A DNA stretch of 64,000 nt from Flavobacteriales bacterium (lineage in GTDB: Bacteria > Bacteroidota > Bacteroidia > Flavobacteriales_E > Vicingaceae), in NCBI GenBank assembly GCA_013359255.1, contig JABWCF010000006.1, forward strand, positions 1-64,000, written 5' to 3'. The translations under genes were made by a program, and so were the position numbers. The notes under the pieces were generated by a model. That model was not told the DNA's origin, made no database searches, and saw only the letters and a list, made by a program, of their open reading frames with translations. Shown here in pieces: positions 1-9,973 of the stretch; position 1 is the first letter of the stretch; each line of letters starts with the position of its first letter.

Positions 1-1
1 T

Positions 2-130
2 GATATTAAACAAAGCGGAAAAGGTCAATTAAAAGTATATGCCGCCAACCTTTCTCAGGGCATTTACCAATACAGTATTGTGGTAGATGGTAAAGTAATT
101 GACACTAAAAAAATGCTGGTAGAGAAATAA
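2..130 (+). CDS. C-terminal end of a T9SS type A sorting-domain protein (partial)
   Basis: Only the last 42 codons are in the window. They read as the final strands of a Por-secretion tail: a short beta strand, then LSQGIYQYSIVVDG, then a lysine-rich end (KKMLVEK) before TAA. The pattern of Gly-Ile-Tyr followed by alternating hydrophobics and a basic end is typical of type IX secretion C-terminal domains of Bacteroidota, which are cleaved during export to the cell surface or medium. The cargo domain lies upstream of the window, so the function is unknown. Confidence 0.75.
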   Translation, partial: DIKQSGKGQLKVYAANLSQGIYQYSIVVDGKVIDTKKMLVEK

Positions 131-156
131 TTTTTTTTAAAAAATTCTTCAAAAGG

Positions 157-184
157 AAAAAGGCCGCAAATAGCAGCCTTTTTT
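157..184. terminator. Bidirectional hairpin terminator
   Basis: An 8-bp stem (AAAAAGGC / GCCTTTTT) around an 11-nt loop lies between two convergent genes. The A-run on one side and T-run on the other would let it stop transcription in both directions. Confidence 0.65.
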
Positions 185-202
185 ATATGAAGAATTCATT
201 TG

Positions 203-1138
203 TTATCTTCTTTTACCGGCAATATGCTGATTAAGCTCTTCAATACTCATTTCAAAATCGAAAGCATCATTTACCTTAAAATAATTTCCAATATCATAGG
301 TGTAGTCATATGCAAATTTTGTATAATCGAGTTTGCTTTCTTCAAAATCGAGCAGCAATGTTAATTCTCTTACCTGTTCGGCTGTAAGGCAGTTGCTTTG
401 TGTAATTTGCTTGGCCATGGTTAGTTTGCTATCGTTAAAACTTTTTTGACTAATGCTTTGTTTTGCAGCCGAAAAATCGGCAGGAGCCATTGGCATAGGG
501 CAGCCTACCGGACCATTGTATCCGGGCATGGCATATACCTGCTGTACGGGTTGTGTTGGCTGAACTACGGTTGTAGAAGAATACGATGTAGTTGTAGTAG
601 TGGTTTGAGAAGAAGTTTTACCCGTACCATCGTTTATATTTACATTCATACTGATACCTACCCCTCCTACCCCTGCGTTTACATTTACATTATCGCTCGT
701 GGTGGCAGAATGTGAAGTGGTGGTTTCGGTAACGGTAACCGATGTGGCTTGCGGTGGCGAAGTGTGGTACACAATAACCTGCTGATTTTGGACAGGAGGA
801 AGTGCTTGAGCGATGGGCACCTGATTTAATAAACGAACGACATATACCCCTTTATTGTTTTGTTTTACATTAGCGGTATACTCCATTGCGGGTTCCATGT
901 AAATGGTTTTGTCTACGGGTTGAAGTTGAGCATCGTCAAAAAGAACTTTTACTTTCCATGCTCCCGGACTTAAATCGGTAACCTTTACATTTGTTTGTGA
1001 TTCCACATTTTGTTGAATCCCATTTAGAATAAGCCTAAATCGTTCTCCTCCTTCGGTAAAAAAAATAAGATTCGATGTTTGTGCCCATGTTATTCCTGTT
1101 GCTATAATGGCAATGAGCGATAGTAGTATTTTTTTCAT
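203..1138 (-). CDS. Secreted DUF4476 domain protein
   Basis: This 311-residue protein starts with a clear signal peptide (MKKILLSLIAIIATGITWAQ). An N-terminal beta-rich part (about 20-110) is followed by a Ser/Thr-rich, low-complexity stretch with runs of T, S and V (about 125-205). The C-terminal 90 residues are all-helical, with the spacing of the DUF4476 family (FNDSKLTMAKQI, then LTAEQVRELTLLLDFEESKL). The role of DUF4476 is not known; in Bacteroidota it usually occurs at the end of exported proteins with a variable N-terminal part. Likely periplasmic or surface exposed. It converges with the partial T9SS gene and follows the MBL gene on the same strand. Confidence 0.75.
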   Translation of the reverse strand: MKKILLSLIAIIATGITWAQTSNLIFFTEGGERFRLILNGIQQNVESQTNVKVTDLSPGAWKVKVLFDDAQLQPVDKTIYMEPAMEYTANVKQNNKGVYVVRLLNQVPIAQALPPVQNQQVIVYHTSPPQATSVTVTETTTSHSATTSDNVNVNAGVGGVGISMNVNINDGTGKTSSQTTTTTTSYSSTTVVQPTQPVQQVYAMPGYNGPVGCPMPMAPADFSAAKQSISQKSFNDSKLTMAKQITQSNCLTAEQVRELTLLLDFEESKLDYTKFAYDYTYDIGNYFKVNDAFDFEMSIEELNQHIAGKRR

Positions 1139-1184
1139 AATGATGTTTTTTTATTTAGAGCTATTTGTGTTTCAATAACGATAC

Positions 1185-1192
1185 CAAAATTA
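1185..1192 (-). promoter_or_regulatory. Possible -7 element for the DUF4476 gene
   Basis: The minus strand reads TAATTTTG, matching the Bacteroidota TAnnTTTG box, about 47 nt before the start codon and overlapping the stop of the upstream gene. No matching -33 box is seen, so support is weak. Confidence 0.3.
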
Positions 1193-2029
1193 CCCGAAAT
1201 ATTCTGTAAAAGAAAATGTGCTATCGGATCTTATTCCTTTTTCGGTATGTGTGAGCGTACAGCACTCATTTACCGAATCGTGTTCAAAAAATAAAACATA
1301 TTTTTCTTCAACCGCTTTCTTTAAAAAAATTTCTTTTTCTTCTAAGGTTAAGAGCGGGCGGGTATCATATCCCATTACGTATGGCAAAGGAATATGGCCT
1401 ACCGATGGCAGTAAATCGGCACAAAAAACAATTTTTCTTTGTTGGTATTCTAATATGGGAAGCATCATTGCATCGGTATGTCCGTTAACAGTAATGTAGT
1501 TTTTAAGAGGAGAAGTTTCTATATCGGTAAACGTTAAAATTCCCAATTCCTGCATGGGTAAAATATTTTCTTTAAGAAACGAGGCCTTTTCGCGGGCGTT
1601 GGGCTCGGTAGCCCATTTCCAGTGGGCTTTATTGGTCCAATAAACCGCATTCGGAAAAGTGGCCTCAAACCGGGTGTGGTCTTTATTCCATTTTATTCCT
1701 CCTCCGCAATGGTCGAAATGCAGGTGTGTAAGAAATACATCGGTTATATCATTAGGTGTAAAGCCATATTTTGCCAAGGATTTTTGCAGGGTGTCGGTTC
1801 CGTGTAAATAATAATGAGAAAAAAATTTATCCTCTTGTTTTTCGCCAATTCCGTTATCAATCAGTATTAATCTTTTTCCGTCTTCTATAAGCAGGCAACG
1901 CATTGCCCAATTGCACATATTATTTTCATCAGCAGGGTTCGTTTTTTGCCAAATGGTTTTGGGTACTACTCCAAACATCGCTCCCCCATCTAACTTAAAA
2001 TATCCGGTATTTATAACATATAATTTCAT
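1190..2029 (-). CDS. Metallo-beta-lactamase fold hydrolase (lactonase-like)
   Basis: This 279-residue protein has a complete MBL metal site: HLHFDH at 102-107, His184 in the NGHTDAMM strand, Asp205 in FCADLL and His250 near the C-terminus (FFEHDS). The layout, with a conserved N-terminal strand and no signal peptide, fits the group of cytoplasmic MBL hydrolases that includes N-acyl-homoserine lactonases. Substrate specificity in this group cannot be read from motifs, so the substrate is left open. It is divergent from the mpl-like gene, with a 128-nt shared upstream region. Confidence 0.85.
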   Translation of the reverse strand: MKLYVINTGYFKLDGGAMFGVVPKTIWQKTNPADENNMCNWAMRCLLIEDGKRLILIDNGIGEKQEDKFFSHYYLHGTDTLQKSLAKYGFTPNDITDVFLTHLHFDHCGGGIKWNKDHTRFEATFPNAVYWTNKAHWKWATEPNAREKASFLKENILPMQELGILTFTDIETSPLKNYITVNGHTDAMMLPILEYQQRKIVFCADLLPSVGHIPLPYVMGYDTRPLLTLEEKEIFLKKAVEEKYVLFFEHDSVNECCTLTHTEKGIRSDSTFSFTEYFG

Positions 2030-2157
2030 TACTGTTTTTTTTTGTAAAAATACACTACTGTTTTTAATTTTTTCTGTTTACAAAACATTGTTTAAAAGTA
2101 GTGCTACCTAAAAATAAATAATGGAAGCTTATTGCTTACAATTGTTGAAAAAAGTTA

Positions 2158-3534
2158 ATGCGAATACATTTTATAGCTATTGGTGGCAGTGCTATGCACA
2201 ACCTAGCCATTGCACTACATAAAAAAGGATATGAAGTTACCGGTTCCGATGACGAAATTTTTGAACCCTCAAAAACCCGCTTGCAACAACATGGGTTACT
2301 CCCCTCTGAATATGGCTGGTTTCCTGAAAAATTAAATTCCTCCATTGAGGCTGTAATACTAGGAATGCATGCACGCAGCGATAACCCCGAATTGTTAAAA
2401 TCACAACAACTGGGGCTTCGTATTTTTTCGTACCCCGAATACATATTTGAACAATCGAAAAACAAAACACGTATTGTTATTGGAGGCAGCCATGGCAAAA
2501 CCACCATAACCTCAATGCTTATTCACGTTTTAAAACACTGCAATATCCCATTCGATTTTATGGTGGGTGCCCAGTTGCAAGGCTTCGATACCATGGTACA
2601 ACTAAGCGAGGCACCTCTTATTGTGTTAGAAGGAGATGAGTATTTATCATCACCCATAGACCGCAGACCAAAATTTCATTTATACAAACCACACATTGCA
2701 TTGCTTAGTGGCATAGCATGGGACCATATTAATGTTTTTCCAACTTTTGAAATGTACGTAGAGCAGTTTAACCTTTTTATTGAAACTATTGAGAAAAACG
2801 GAACTCTTGTTTATTACAAAGAAGATGAAGTGTTGCAAAAACTGGCTCATGAAAAAAGCCACTCCGACTCACTTAAACTATTACCATACTCTACCCCTGC
2901 CTACGAAATAAATAACGGCATAACTTATCTTCTGCACGAAAATAAAAGAACAGCACTTGAAATTTTCGGCAAACATAATCTGCAAAACATAGAGGGTACT
3001 ATGCAAATATGCCTTAAATTAGGAATAAGCACCCTCGATTTTTATTCTGCCATAAGCTCTTTTAAAGGAGCCTCTAAACGGCTCGAATTAATTAATAAAA
3101 ATGAAACTACAGCCGTTTACAAAGATTTTGCACACTCACCCTCTAAACTAAAAGCAACTGTTGCTGCCGTTAAAGAACAATACCCCGATAGAAATGTAAT
3201 CGCTTGTATGGAACTTCATACATTTAGCAGCTTAAACCCTGCTTTTCTAAATCAATATCAACACACGATGAATGATGCCGATATTGCATTCGTCTATTAC
3301 AACCCACACACCATCGAACATAAAAAACTGCCCCCCATAAGTAAAGAGCAAGTAAAACAAGCCTTTGAAAGCAATACGTTGCAAGTATTTACCAACTCGG
3401 CAGAACTAAAAAACACACTGCTTACCGCACCAAAAAATAATACGGTGTTCTTACTAATGACTTCCGGAAATTTTGATGGAATAGATTTAGATGATTTAGG
3501 AAACCTGCTTATTGCAAAAACCAATGTTCACTAG
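2158..3534 (+). CDS. mpl: Mpl-type UDP-N-acetylmuramate:tripeptide ligase (peptidoglycan recycling)
   Basis: A Mur-ligase family enzyme of 458 residues. It has the N-terminal Rossmann motif HFIAIGGSAMHNLAIAL (4-20), the ATP-binding P-loop GGSHGKTT (109-116), the central EGDEY segment, and the C-terminal ligase domain starting near KRLELI with its YKDFAHSP motif. Mpl rejoins recovered L-Ala-gamma-D-Glu-meso-DAP tripeptide to UDP-MurNAc, which implies DAP-type peptidoglycan. The alternative is MurC, but the SAMHNLAIAL start and DEYLSSPIDRR segment are typical of the Mpl branch in Bacteroidota. No signal peptide; cytosolic. Confidence 0.85.
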   Translation: MRIHFIAIGGSAMHNLAIALHKKGYEVTGSDDEIFEPSKTRLQQHGLLPSEYGWFPEKLNSSIEAVILGMHARSDNPELLKSQQLGLRIFSYPEYIFEQSKNKTRIVIGGSHGKTTITSMLIHVLKHCNIPFDFMVGAQLQGFDTMVQLSEAPLIVLEGDEYLSSPIDRRPKFHLYKPHIALLSGIAWDHINVFPTFEMYVEQFNLFIETIEKNGTLVYYKEDEVLQKLAHEKSHSDSLKLLPYSTPAYEINNGITYLLHENKRTALEIFGKHNLQNIEGTMQICLKLGISTLDFYSAISSFKGASKRLELINKNETTAVYKDFAHSPSKLKATVAAVKEQYPDRNVIACMELHTFSSLNPAFLNQYQHTMNDADIAFVYYNPHTIEHKKLPPISKEQVKQAFESNTLQVFTNSAELKNTLLTAPKNNTVFLLMTSGNFDGIDLDDLGNLLIAKTNVH

Positions 3535-3571
3535 GTGTTCCTGCGGCATAAATAAATTTGATTAATTTCTA

Positions 3572-3579
3572 TAACTTTG
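3572..3579 (+). promoter_or_regulatory. -7 promoter element TAACTTTG
   Basis: A perfect TAnnTTTG box ends 7 nt before the ATG of the BatA-like gene. With the element centred near -7, transcription would start within about 3 nt of the start codon, giving an almost leaderless mRNA. No TTTG box at 19-nt spacing. Confidence 0.5.
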
Positions 3580-3586
3580 TTGCTTA

Positions 3587-5623
3587 ATGAAATTCGTCTA
3601 TCCCTATTTCCTTTTTGCCCTTTTTCTTATCCTTATTCCCATTATTGTTCATCTCTTTTCTTTTCGCAGACATAAGATTATCTATTTTAGCAACGTACGG
3701 TTTTTAAAAGATGTAAAACAACAAACCAAATCTATAAACAGGCTTAAACACTTGTTGGTACTAATCAGTCGCATTTTATTTATTCTGTTTTTGGTATTTG
3801 CCTTTGCACAACCTTATATTCCTTTTAAAGATAAATTACTAACAGAAGGCCAAAATGTGGTAAGTATATACATTGATAATTCGTTTAGTATGGAGGCCTT
3901 AAACGAAAATGGCAGTTTGCTTGCAGATGCCAAAATTAAAGCATCGGAAATTATTAAAGCCTATGGCCACTCCGATAAATTTCAATTACTTACCAATCAG
4001 TTTGAAGCCAAATACCAACGTATGCTTAGCAAAGAGGAATTTCTGCAAATGCTAGAAGAAATAAGCATTACTCCTATGGTAAAAAACATTTCGCAAGTCA
4101 TTTCCCGTCAGAACGATTTGCTGAAAAACAGTTTGGCGGGATCAAAACAAATTTTTCTTATTTCCGACTTCCAGAAAACGACCAGCGATATGGCCAACAT
4201 TAAACCCGATACAGCCATTTCATACACCCTTGTTCCGGTAAAAAGCCATACCCACGCAAATATGTACATAGATAGCGTATGGTTTGAATCACCCGTACAA
4301 AGCCTTTTTCAACCCGAAAAACTATGGGTTAAAATTGTAAACCAATCGAGCAAAACAGCAGAAGATGTACCTCTAAAACTAATTTTAAACAACCAAACCA
4401 TTACTCCTGCCAGTTTTACAGTAGAGGCCGAAAACGAAACCCTTGTGCCACTGGTTTATAATAACAAAAATACAGGGCATGTAAAAGGACAGGTGTCTAT
4501 CAATGATTACCCTGTTGTTTTTGACGATTCCTTTTATTTTACCTACCATATTTCCAAAAAGATTCCTATTATGGCTATTTATGGTAAAGAAGAAAATAAA
4601 TTTATTAATGCCTTATTTACCCAAGACAGCTCTATTGCTTTTACATCGCAAAACGAAAAAAATATCGATTATTCTACCTTAGTCAAACAAGGCTTTATCG
4701 TCCTATACGATATAGAAAAAATATCGAGTGGATTAAGTACCGAACTAAAAAGATTTGTTGAAGAACAAGGTGGGTACTTGTTAGTGTTTCCTTCTGAAAA
4801 AGCTGATTTGGAAAGCTATAACACATTTTTTAACTTGCTAAAAAGTGTTCGTTTATCACCTGCCGATAGCACTCAACGAAAAGTGAATACCTTAAACACC
4901 CAACATCGCGTATTTTTAAATGTCTTTGAAAAAACTCCAAGTCAAATCGATTTACCCTTAGTAAACAAACATTACCCTATTAACCGCATTATTCAATCCG
5001 CGACTGAAGATGTTTTGAAACTAAACAACGGCAGCGATTTTTTGGTAGAACAAAAATGCAATAAGGGGAGTTTGTTTATTTGTGCTTCACCCTTAAACCT
5101 ACATTGCACCAATTTTTCATCACACGCCATATTTGTTCCAACACTTTACAATTTAGCGTTAAACAGTGTGCGAACTCCTCCTATAACTTATACCATAGGG
5201 AATAACTCCCTGATAGAAATAAACCGCACTTCTCTTTCTGAAAAACCAGTGGTAATTGAAGGAAACGGAAAACAATTAATACCCGGTATTATTAAACGCG
5301 GATTTTCCGAAATGCTACAAACCCACAACCACATAACCGATGCAGGTTTCTACGAGGTAATCAACGAAACCGATACCATTGCTGCCATAGCCTTTAATTT
5401 TAATCGAAACGAATCGGATACTCGTGCTTACACCTTAAGCGAATTGAATGAAATAACCCAAAAACAGCAATATAAAAATGTTTCGATTATAGAACCTACA
5501 ACCGCTAATGTAACAAAATTTATTACCGAAAAAAACAAAGGCCTTCGCCTTTGGAAACTTTGTATTATTTTAGCACTTGTATTTATAAGCATAGAAATAG
5601 CACTTCTTAAATTCTGGAAATAA
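3587..5623 (+). CDS. BatA-domain / VWA-like membrane protein
   Basis: A 678-residue membrane protein. The N-terminus is the BatA (aerotolerance-type) domain: a first transmembrane segment at 5-24, the conserved FRRHKIIYFSNVRFL stretch (26-40), and a second membrane segment at 55-75. A von Willebrand A-like domain follows, with a DxSxS metal-site motif (DNSFS, 97-101). Then come a long beta-rich periplasmic part and a last membrane helix at 655-676. Proteins of this kind are common in Bacteroidota outside the batABCDE cluster; their function is unknown. The stop codon overlaps the ATG of the next gene (TAATG), so translation is probably coupled. Confidence 0.8.
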   Translation: MKFVYPYFLFALFLILIPIIVHLFSFRRHKIIYFSNVRFLKDVKQQTKSINRLKHLLVLISRILFILFLVFAFAQPYIPFKDKLLTEGQNVVSIYIDNSFSMEALNENGSLLADAKIKASEIIKAYGHSDKFQLLTNQFEAKYQRMLSKEEFLQMLEEISITPMVKNISQVISRQNDLLKNSLAGSKQIFLISDFQKTTSDMANIKPDTAISYTLVPVKSHTHANMYIDSVWFESPVQSLFQPEKLWVKIVNQSSKTAEDVPLKLILNNQTITPASFTVEAENETLVPLVYNNKNTGHVKGQVSINDYPVVFDDSFYFTYHISKKIPIMAIYGKEENKFINALFTQDSSIAFTSQNEKNIDYSTLVKQGFIVLYDIEKISSGLSTELKRFVEEQGGYLLVFPSEKADLESYNTFFNLLKSVRLSPADSTQRKVNTLNTQHRVFLNVFEKTPSQIDLPLVNKHYPINRIIQSATEDVLKLNNGSDFLVEQKCNKGSLFICASPLNLHCTNFSSHAIFVPTLYNLALNSVRTPPITYTIGNNSLIEINRTSLSEKPVVIEGNGKQLIPGIIKRGFSEMLQTHNHITDAGFYEVINETDTIAAIAFNFNRNESDTRAYTLSELNEITQKQQYKNVSIIEPTTANVTKFITEKNKGLRLWKLCIILALVFISIEIALLKFWK

Positions 5624-6891
5624 TGATGAATCTAATTATCCGAAACGCTAAAGTGATAGATATACACTCACCGTACCACAATAAAACAGTTGATATTTTT
5701 ATTAAAAACGGGCACATAGAGCAAATTGCAAAAAACATCCAAGTTCCATCAAATATAAAAGAATGCAAGTCAAAAAATACGCACATCTCTCCCGGCTGGC
5801 TCGATATGCAAGCCAAATTCTGCGACCCCGGATTTGAATACAAAGAAGATTTAGAGAGCGGCTTACATGCTGCTGCAAGAGGCGGATTTACGGCAGTAGC
5901 ACTACTCCCCGATACATTGCCCGTATGCGATAACAAATCGGGCGTAGATTACCTGATTAAAAACACAAAAGAAAAAGCGGTAGATATTGTACCCATAGGT
6001 GCTTTAAGTGAAGGAATGAAAGGTGAAAATATTTCCGAAATGTACGATATGCACCTTGCCGGTGCTGCCGCTTTCTGCGATGCAAAAAAAAGTACCAATG
6101 CCGGATTGCTGATGCGTGCCATGCTCTACGCAAAACCTTTTGGTTCGTTGATTATGGATTTTCCGCTTTGCAAGGAAGTGGCTTCAACCGGAAATGTAAA
6201 TGAAGGAAAAGCATCAACCTCGCTTGGATTGAAAGGTATTCCCTCGGTAGCCGAAGATATTATTGTTAACCGAGATATTTACCTTGCCGAATATTGCGGT
6301 AGTCCATTGCACTTTATGCAAATATCATCGGTACACGCTATTCAAATGATTAAAAATGCTAAAAGCAAATCCCTTCCTATATCTTGCGGACTTAGTACCT
6401 ATCACTTATTACTTACCGATGAAGAATTAAAAACATTCGATAGTCACTACAAGGTACAGCCCCCTCTTAAAACCCAAAAAGAAACTAAAGCCTTTATAAA
6501 AGCCATTAAAGAAAATATCATTGATGTGTTGGTATCTGACCATGAACCTCAACACATCGAAAATAAAAAATGTGAGTTCGATTTGGCTGCGTACGGCATC
6601 ATCAACCTTCAAACTTCCTTTGCCATAGCCAACACCATTCTTAGAAATGAAATTTCGATTCAACAACTCGTTGATTTATTCTGCTTCAATCCCCGAAAAA
6701 TTCTAAAACAACCTATTCCCTGCATAAAAGAAGGAGAAGAGGCAAACCTTACCGTTTTTGATACCAATGAGAATTGGATTTTTTCGGAAAATAATATTGT
6801 TTCCAAATCTAAAAATACTCCATTCATTGGCCAATCCTTTACGGGTAAAGTATTGGGAATTTACAATAAAAAACAATGGATAGAAAATTAA
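5623..6891 (+). CDS. Dihydroorotase-like protein lacking the metal ligands
   Basis: The 422-residue protein has the amidohydrolase fold of long-type dihydroorotases (PyrC): N-terminal beta sandwich, the PGWLDMQAKF-CDPG-EYKED segment at 57-76, and a C-terminal SDHEPQH motif at 305-311. In active enzymes the first segment reads DxHxH, whose two histidines bind zinc; here they are Gln63 and Lys65. The usual HCED site after the barrel centre is also replaced (DFPLCKE, 179-185). The catalytic-position Asp306 is kept. It is therefore most likely a non-catalytic homologue, of a type known to form complexes with aspartate carbamoyltransferase in other bacteria; that role here is inference. Coupled (TAATG) to the gene before it and followed after 21 nt by bshB1. 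Confidence 0.8.
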   Translation: MMNLIIRNAKVIDIHSPYHNKTVDIFIKNGHIEQIAKNIQVPSNIKECKSKNTHISPGWLDMQAKFCDPGFEYKEDLESGLHAAARGGFTAVALLPDTLPVCDNKSGVDYLIKNTKEKAVDIVPIGALSEGMKGENISEMYDMHLAGAAAFCDAKKSTNAGLLMRAMLYAKPFGSLIMDFPLCKEVASTGNVNEGKASTSLGLKGIPSVAEDIIVNRDIYLAEYCGSPLHFMQISSVHAIQMIKNAKSKSLPISCGLSTYHLLLTDEELKTFDSHYKVQPPLKTQKETKAFIKAIKENIIDVLVSDHEPQHIENKKCEFDLAAYGIINLQTSFAIANTILRNEISIQQLVDLFCFNPRKILKQPIPCIKEGEEANLTVFDTNENWIFSENNIVSKSKNTPFIGQSFTGKVLGIYNKKQWIEN

Positions 6892-6912
6892 TTTTTGCAT
6901 AGCCTCTAAAAA

Positions 6913-7629
6913 ATGAACGTAGATATTTTAGCGATTGGTGTACACCCTGATGACGTAGAACTAAGTTGTTCTGGTACTCTTCTTAAGCAGCTGGAAATGG
7001 GTTTTAAGGTTGGTATTTTAGATTTAACCCGTGGTGAATTAGGTACCCGAGGCAACGCAGAAATACGTACAAAAGAAGCTCAAAAAGCCGCAAAAATACT
7101 AGGAGTTTCATTTAGAGAAAATGCAAATTTTACCGATGGCTTTTTTAAAAACGATGAAACGCACCAAAAAGAATTGATAAAATTTATCCGAAAATACAAG
7201 CCCTCTGTGGTGCTAGCAAATGCCATTTCCGACAGACACCCCGATCATGGTCGTGCAGCCGCATTGGTGGCCGATGCTTGTTATTACAGTGGTTTGGCAA
7301 AAATTGAAACTTTTATTGATGGATGTAAACAAGAAATATGGAGGCCAAAAGCGGTTTACCACTACATTCAAGACAGATATATTAAGCCCGATTTTATTGT
7401 AGATGTAAGCAAATATGTAGATAAAAAAATGCAAGCTATTGAAGCGTTCGAATCGCAATTTTATAACCCAAATTCTAAAGAACCGGAAACTCCTATTTCA
7501 TCAAAAGAGTTTTACCAATTAATTTTGGCCAAAATGGCTACACTAGGTCGAGACGCTAATTTTGCTTATGCCGAAGGCTTTTGTACAAACCGCCTGATAG
7601 GCGTTAATAGTATAATGGATTTACTTTAA
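6913..7629 (+). CDS. bshB1: Bacillithiol biosynthesis deacetylase BshB1
   Basis: A PIG-L/LmbE-family deacetylase of 238 residues. It shows the HPDD metal motif (11-14), the LTRGELGTRGN segment (38-48) typical of the BshB1 branch, and the second metal motif HPDH (109-112). BshB1 removes the acetyl group from GlcNAc-malate to give GlcN-malate in the synthesis of bacillithiol, the low-molecular-weight thiol of Firmicutes and many Bacteroidota. Same strand as the preceding two genes, 21 nt downstream, so probably in the same transcript. It converges with purL. Confidence 0.9.
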   Translation: MNVDILAIGVHPDDVELSCSGTLLKQLEMGFKVGILDLTRGELGTRGNAEIRTKEAQKAAKILGVSFRENANFTDGFFKNDETHQKELIKFIRKYKPSVVLANAISDRHPDHGRAAALVADACYYSGLAKIETFIDGCKQEIWRPKAVYHYIQDRYIKPDFIVDVSKYVDKKMQAIEAFESQFYNPNSKEPETPISSKEFYQLILAKMATLGRDANFAYAEGFCTNRLIGVNSIMDLL

Positions 7630-7641
7630 ACAGACGAACTT

Positions 7642-9900
7642 CTACTCGTTCATATATTGAGCAAGTGCATTGTTGTACATTTCTTTAACCTCTGCTATTT
7701 TGTGCCATTTTTTGCCATCAATAATAATATCGCCTTTTACTACTTCTCCTAATAAGTAGTAATCAATTTTTAATTTTTCTTCTATCAAATCAATAAAATC
7801 ATCAACTTTTTCGGGCGATACAGACACTACTACTCTGCTTTGAGCCTCACCAAATAAAAAAGCATCTTCTCTTACATCACTATCTATATCTATACTAAAG
7901 CCTAAGTGATATGGCATGGCCGACTCGATTAAAGTAATATACAAGCCTCCATCAGAACAATCGTGGGCCGAAACTATAAACCCTTGCTGAATTAATTCTT
8001 TTAATGCTGTTTGTACTTTCCATTCTTTTTCCAAATTAAAATATGGTGCAGGCGATTGTTTTACTTTATGCCAAGAATACAAATATTCGGAAGAAGAAAT
8101 ATCATTTACTGATTCTCCTAAGAGATAAATTAAATGTCCGGGCTTTTTGAAAGCTAAAGAAGTAATGTATTTCTTGTCCGGAATCATTCCTATCATTCCT
8201 ATCGTGGGAGTCGGAAAAACCGCGTTGCTTACATTTCCTCCTTCTTTGCCAACGCTGGCCGATTGGTTGTAAAAACTAACATTCCCCCCTGTAACAGGTG
8301 TTTTAAATTTTTCACAAGCTTTGCTCATGCCTTTAATAGCACTTACAAATTGCCAATATACTTCCGGATTATAGGGGTTTCCAAAATTTAAACAGTTGGT
8401 AATTGCCGAAGGTTCTCCTCCTGCACAAGTAATATTTCGTGCCGCTTCAGCAACGGCTATAGCGCAACCTTCTTCGGGGTCGGCATAAACGTAGCGAGCA
8501 TTACAATCTACCGTAACGGCAAGTGCTTTATTTAACCCTTTCAAATTAACAATACCTGCATCGGCAGGCTTGTTGGTACTCATATTTACGGTACCTACCA
8601 TGGTATCATATTGTTCTGTAACCCATTTTTTAGAAGCAATATTAGGATGGGTTGTTAAGAAATCGGCAACCGCTTTCAAATCATTAGGAACAGAAATAGA
8701 ATCGATTCTAAATTTTTTATTTTCTTTAAAATAGGCTGGTTCTGAATAGGCTCTCTCATAAACGGGAGATCCTCCTCCAAGCACCAATGACTCGGCAGGC
8801 ACTGAAGCCACTAACTCTTTGTTCATAAAAAATTCAAGTTCATTGCCTTTGGTAACTTCCCCTATTTGCACACAATTCAAATCCCACTTATCAAAAATAT
8901 CTTGTACTATTTTTTCTTTTCCTTTTTTAACCACAACTAACATTCTTTCTTGCGATTCTGAAAGTAGAATCTCCCATGCCTGCATATTTTGCTGTCTTAC
9001 AGGAACTCTATCGAGCCAAATTTTCATTCCGTGTTTTCCTTTGGCACTCATTTCGGAAGTTGAGCAAATGATTCCTGCCGCCCCCATATCCTGCATTCCA
9101 ATGATGGCATCAGTATCGGCAATTTCTAAACTTGCTTCTAGTAATAATTTTTCCTGAAAGGGATCTCCAACTTGCACGGCTGGCAAATCGTCCATTGACG
9201 TTTCTGAAATATCTTTAGAGGCAAACGAAGCTCCGTGTATTCCATCTTTACCTGTGGCAGAACCTACAATAAAAACAGGGTTACCTACTCCGTGCGAAGT
9301 GGCACTAATCATTTTTTTAGAATCAATAATTCCCACACTCATAGCATTTACCAAAGGATTGGTGGTATAGCATTCATCAAAAAAAACTTCTCCTCCAAGC
9401 ACAGGAATTCCAAAGGCATTACCATAGTCTCCAATACCTTTTACTACTCCTCGTAAATGCCATTTAGCGTGTTCGTTTGTAATATTTCCGAAGCGGAGAG
9501 AATTCAATTGAGCAACTGGACGGGCTCCCATGGTAAAAATATCGCGGTTAATTCCTCCCACTCCTGTTGCTGCTCCCTGATAAGGTTCTATAGCCGAAGG
9601 GTGATTGTGTGATTCAATTTTAAAGGCACAACCTAAGCCATCGCCAATATCTACTAATCCTGCATTTTCTTCTCCGGCTTTGGCAAGCATATGAGGACCG
9701 TCTTTCGGAAGTTTTTTTAACCAAGTGATTGAATTTTTATACGAACAATGTTCGCTCCACATGGCAGAATATATGCTTACTTCTACAAAATTGGGCGTGC
9801 GACCAAGTATTTCTTTAATTTTCTCAAACTCTTCAGGTAATAACCCTAGTTTAATCGCTGTATCAACAGAGATGGCTTCTTTGTTTATTGTTTTTCCCAT
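7642..9900 (-). CDS. purL: Phosphoribosylformylglycinamidine synthase subunit PurL
   Basis: This is the small (PurLQS-type) PurL, about 752 residues. It has the ATP/FGAR-binding segment [20 protein letters not shown], the first-half motif [16 protein letters not shown], the [10 protein letters not shown] segment and the second-half CNCLNFGNP-like and [11 protein letters not shown] motifs. It makes FGAM in purine synthesis and needs PurQ and PurS, which are not in the window; purE begins at the far end. A start 18 nt upstream is possible, but a TACCTTTG promoter box at 9916-9923 overlaps it. The ATG at 9900, giving [13 protein letters not shown], is therefore preferred. Confidence 0.95.
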   Translation of the reverse strand: MGKTINKEAISVDTAIKLGLLPEEFEKIKEILGRTPNFVEVSIYSAMWSEHCSYKNSITWLKKLPKDGPHMLAKAGEENAGLVDIGDGLGCAFKIESHNHPSAIEPYQGAATGVGGINRDIFTMGARPVAQLNSLRFGNITNEHAKWHLRGVVKGIGDYGNAFGIPVLGGEVFFDECYTTNPLVNAMSVGIIDSKKMISATSHGVGNPVFIVGSATGKDGIHGASFASKDISETSMDDLPAVQVGDPFQEKLLLEASLEIADTDAIIGMQDMGAAGIICSTSEMSAKGKHGMKIWLDRVPVRQQNMQAWEILLSESQERMLVVVKKGKEKIVQDIFDKWDLNCVQIGEVTKGNELEFFMNKELVASVPAESLVLGGGSPVYERAYSEPAYFKENKKFRIDSISVPNDLKAVADFLTTHPNIASKKWVTEQYDTMVGTVNMSTNKPADAGIVNLKGLNKALAVTVDCNARYVYADPEEGCAIAVAEAARNITCAGGEPSAITNCLNFGNPYNPEVYWQFVSAIKGMSKACEKFKTPVTGGNVSFYNQSASVGKEGGNVSNAVFPTPTIGMIGMIPDKKYITSLAFKKPGHLIYLLGESVNDISSSEYLYSWHKVKQSPAPYFNLEKEWKVQTALKELIQQGFIVSAHDCSDGGLYITLIESAMPYHLGFSIDIDSDVREDAFLFGEAQSRVVVSVSPEKVDDFIDLIEEKLKIDYYLLGEVVKGDIIIDGKKWHKIAEVKEMYNNALAQYMNE

Positions 9901-9915
9901 ACCTTTTAAAAAGTA

Positions 9916-9923
9916 CAAAGGTA
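9916..9923 (-). promoter_or_regulatory. -7 promoter element TACCTTTG of purL
   Basis: On the minus strand TACCTTTG matches TAnnTTTG and ends 15 nt before the purL ATG. A TTGG sequence lies 20 nt further upstream, close to the -33 position. It helps to reject the longer purL start. Confidence 0.45.
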
Positions 9924-9973
9924 AGGAAGGGTATTGGGAAGTACCAATTGAATTATTAACAGTTTTTATCTTT

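Noticed and set aside
446-715. Plus-strand frame of 89 codons inside the DUF4476 gene
   Set aside because: It is the reverse of the Ser/Thr-rich low-complexity stretch; no start context or homology, and the opposite frame has signal peptide and domain support.
2136-2507. Minus-strand frame of 123 codons antisense to mpl
   Set aside because: Antisense to the conserved Mur-ligase N-domain and P-loop; Cys/Ser-rich composition typical of shadow frames.
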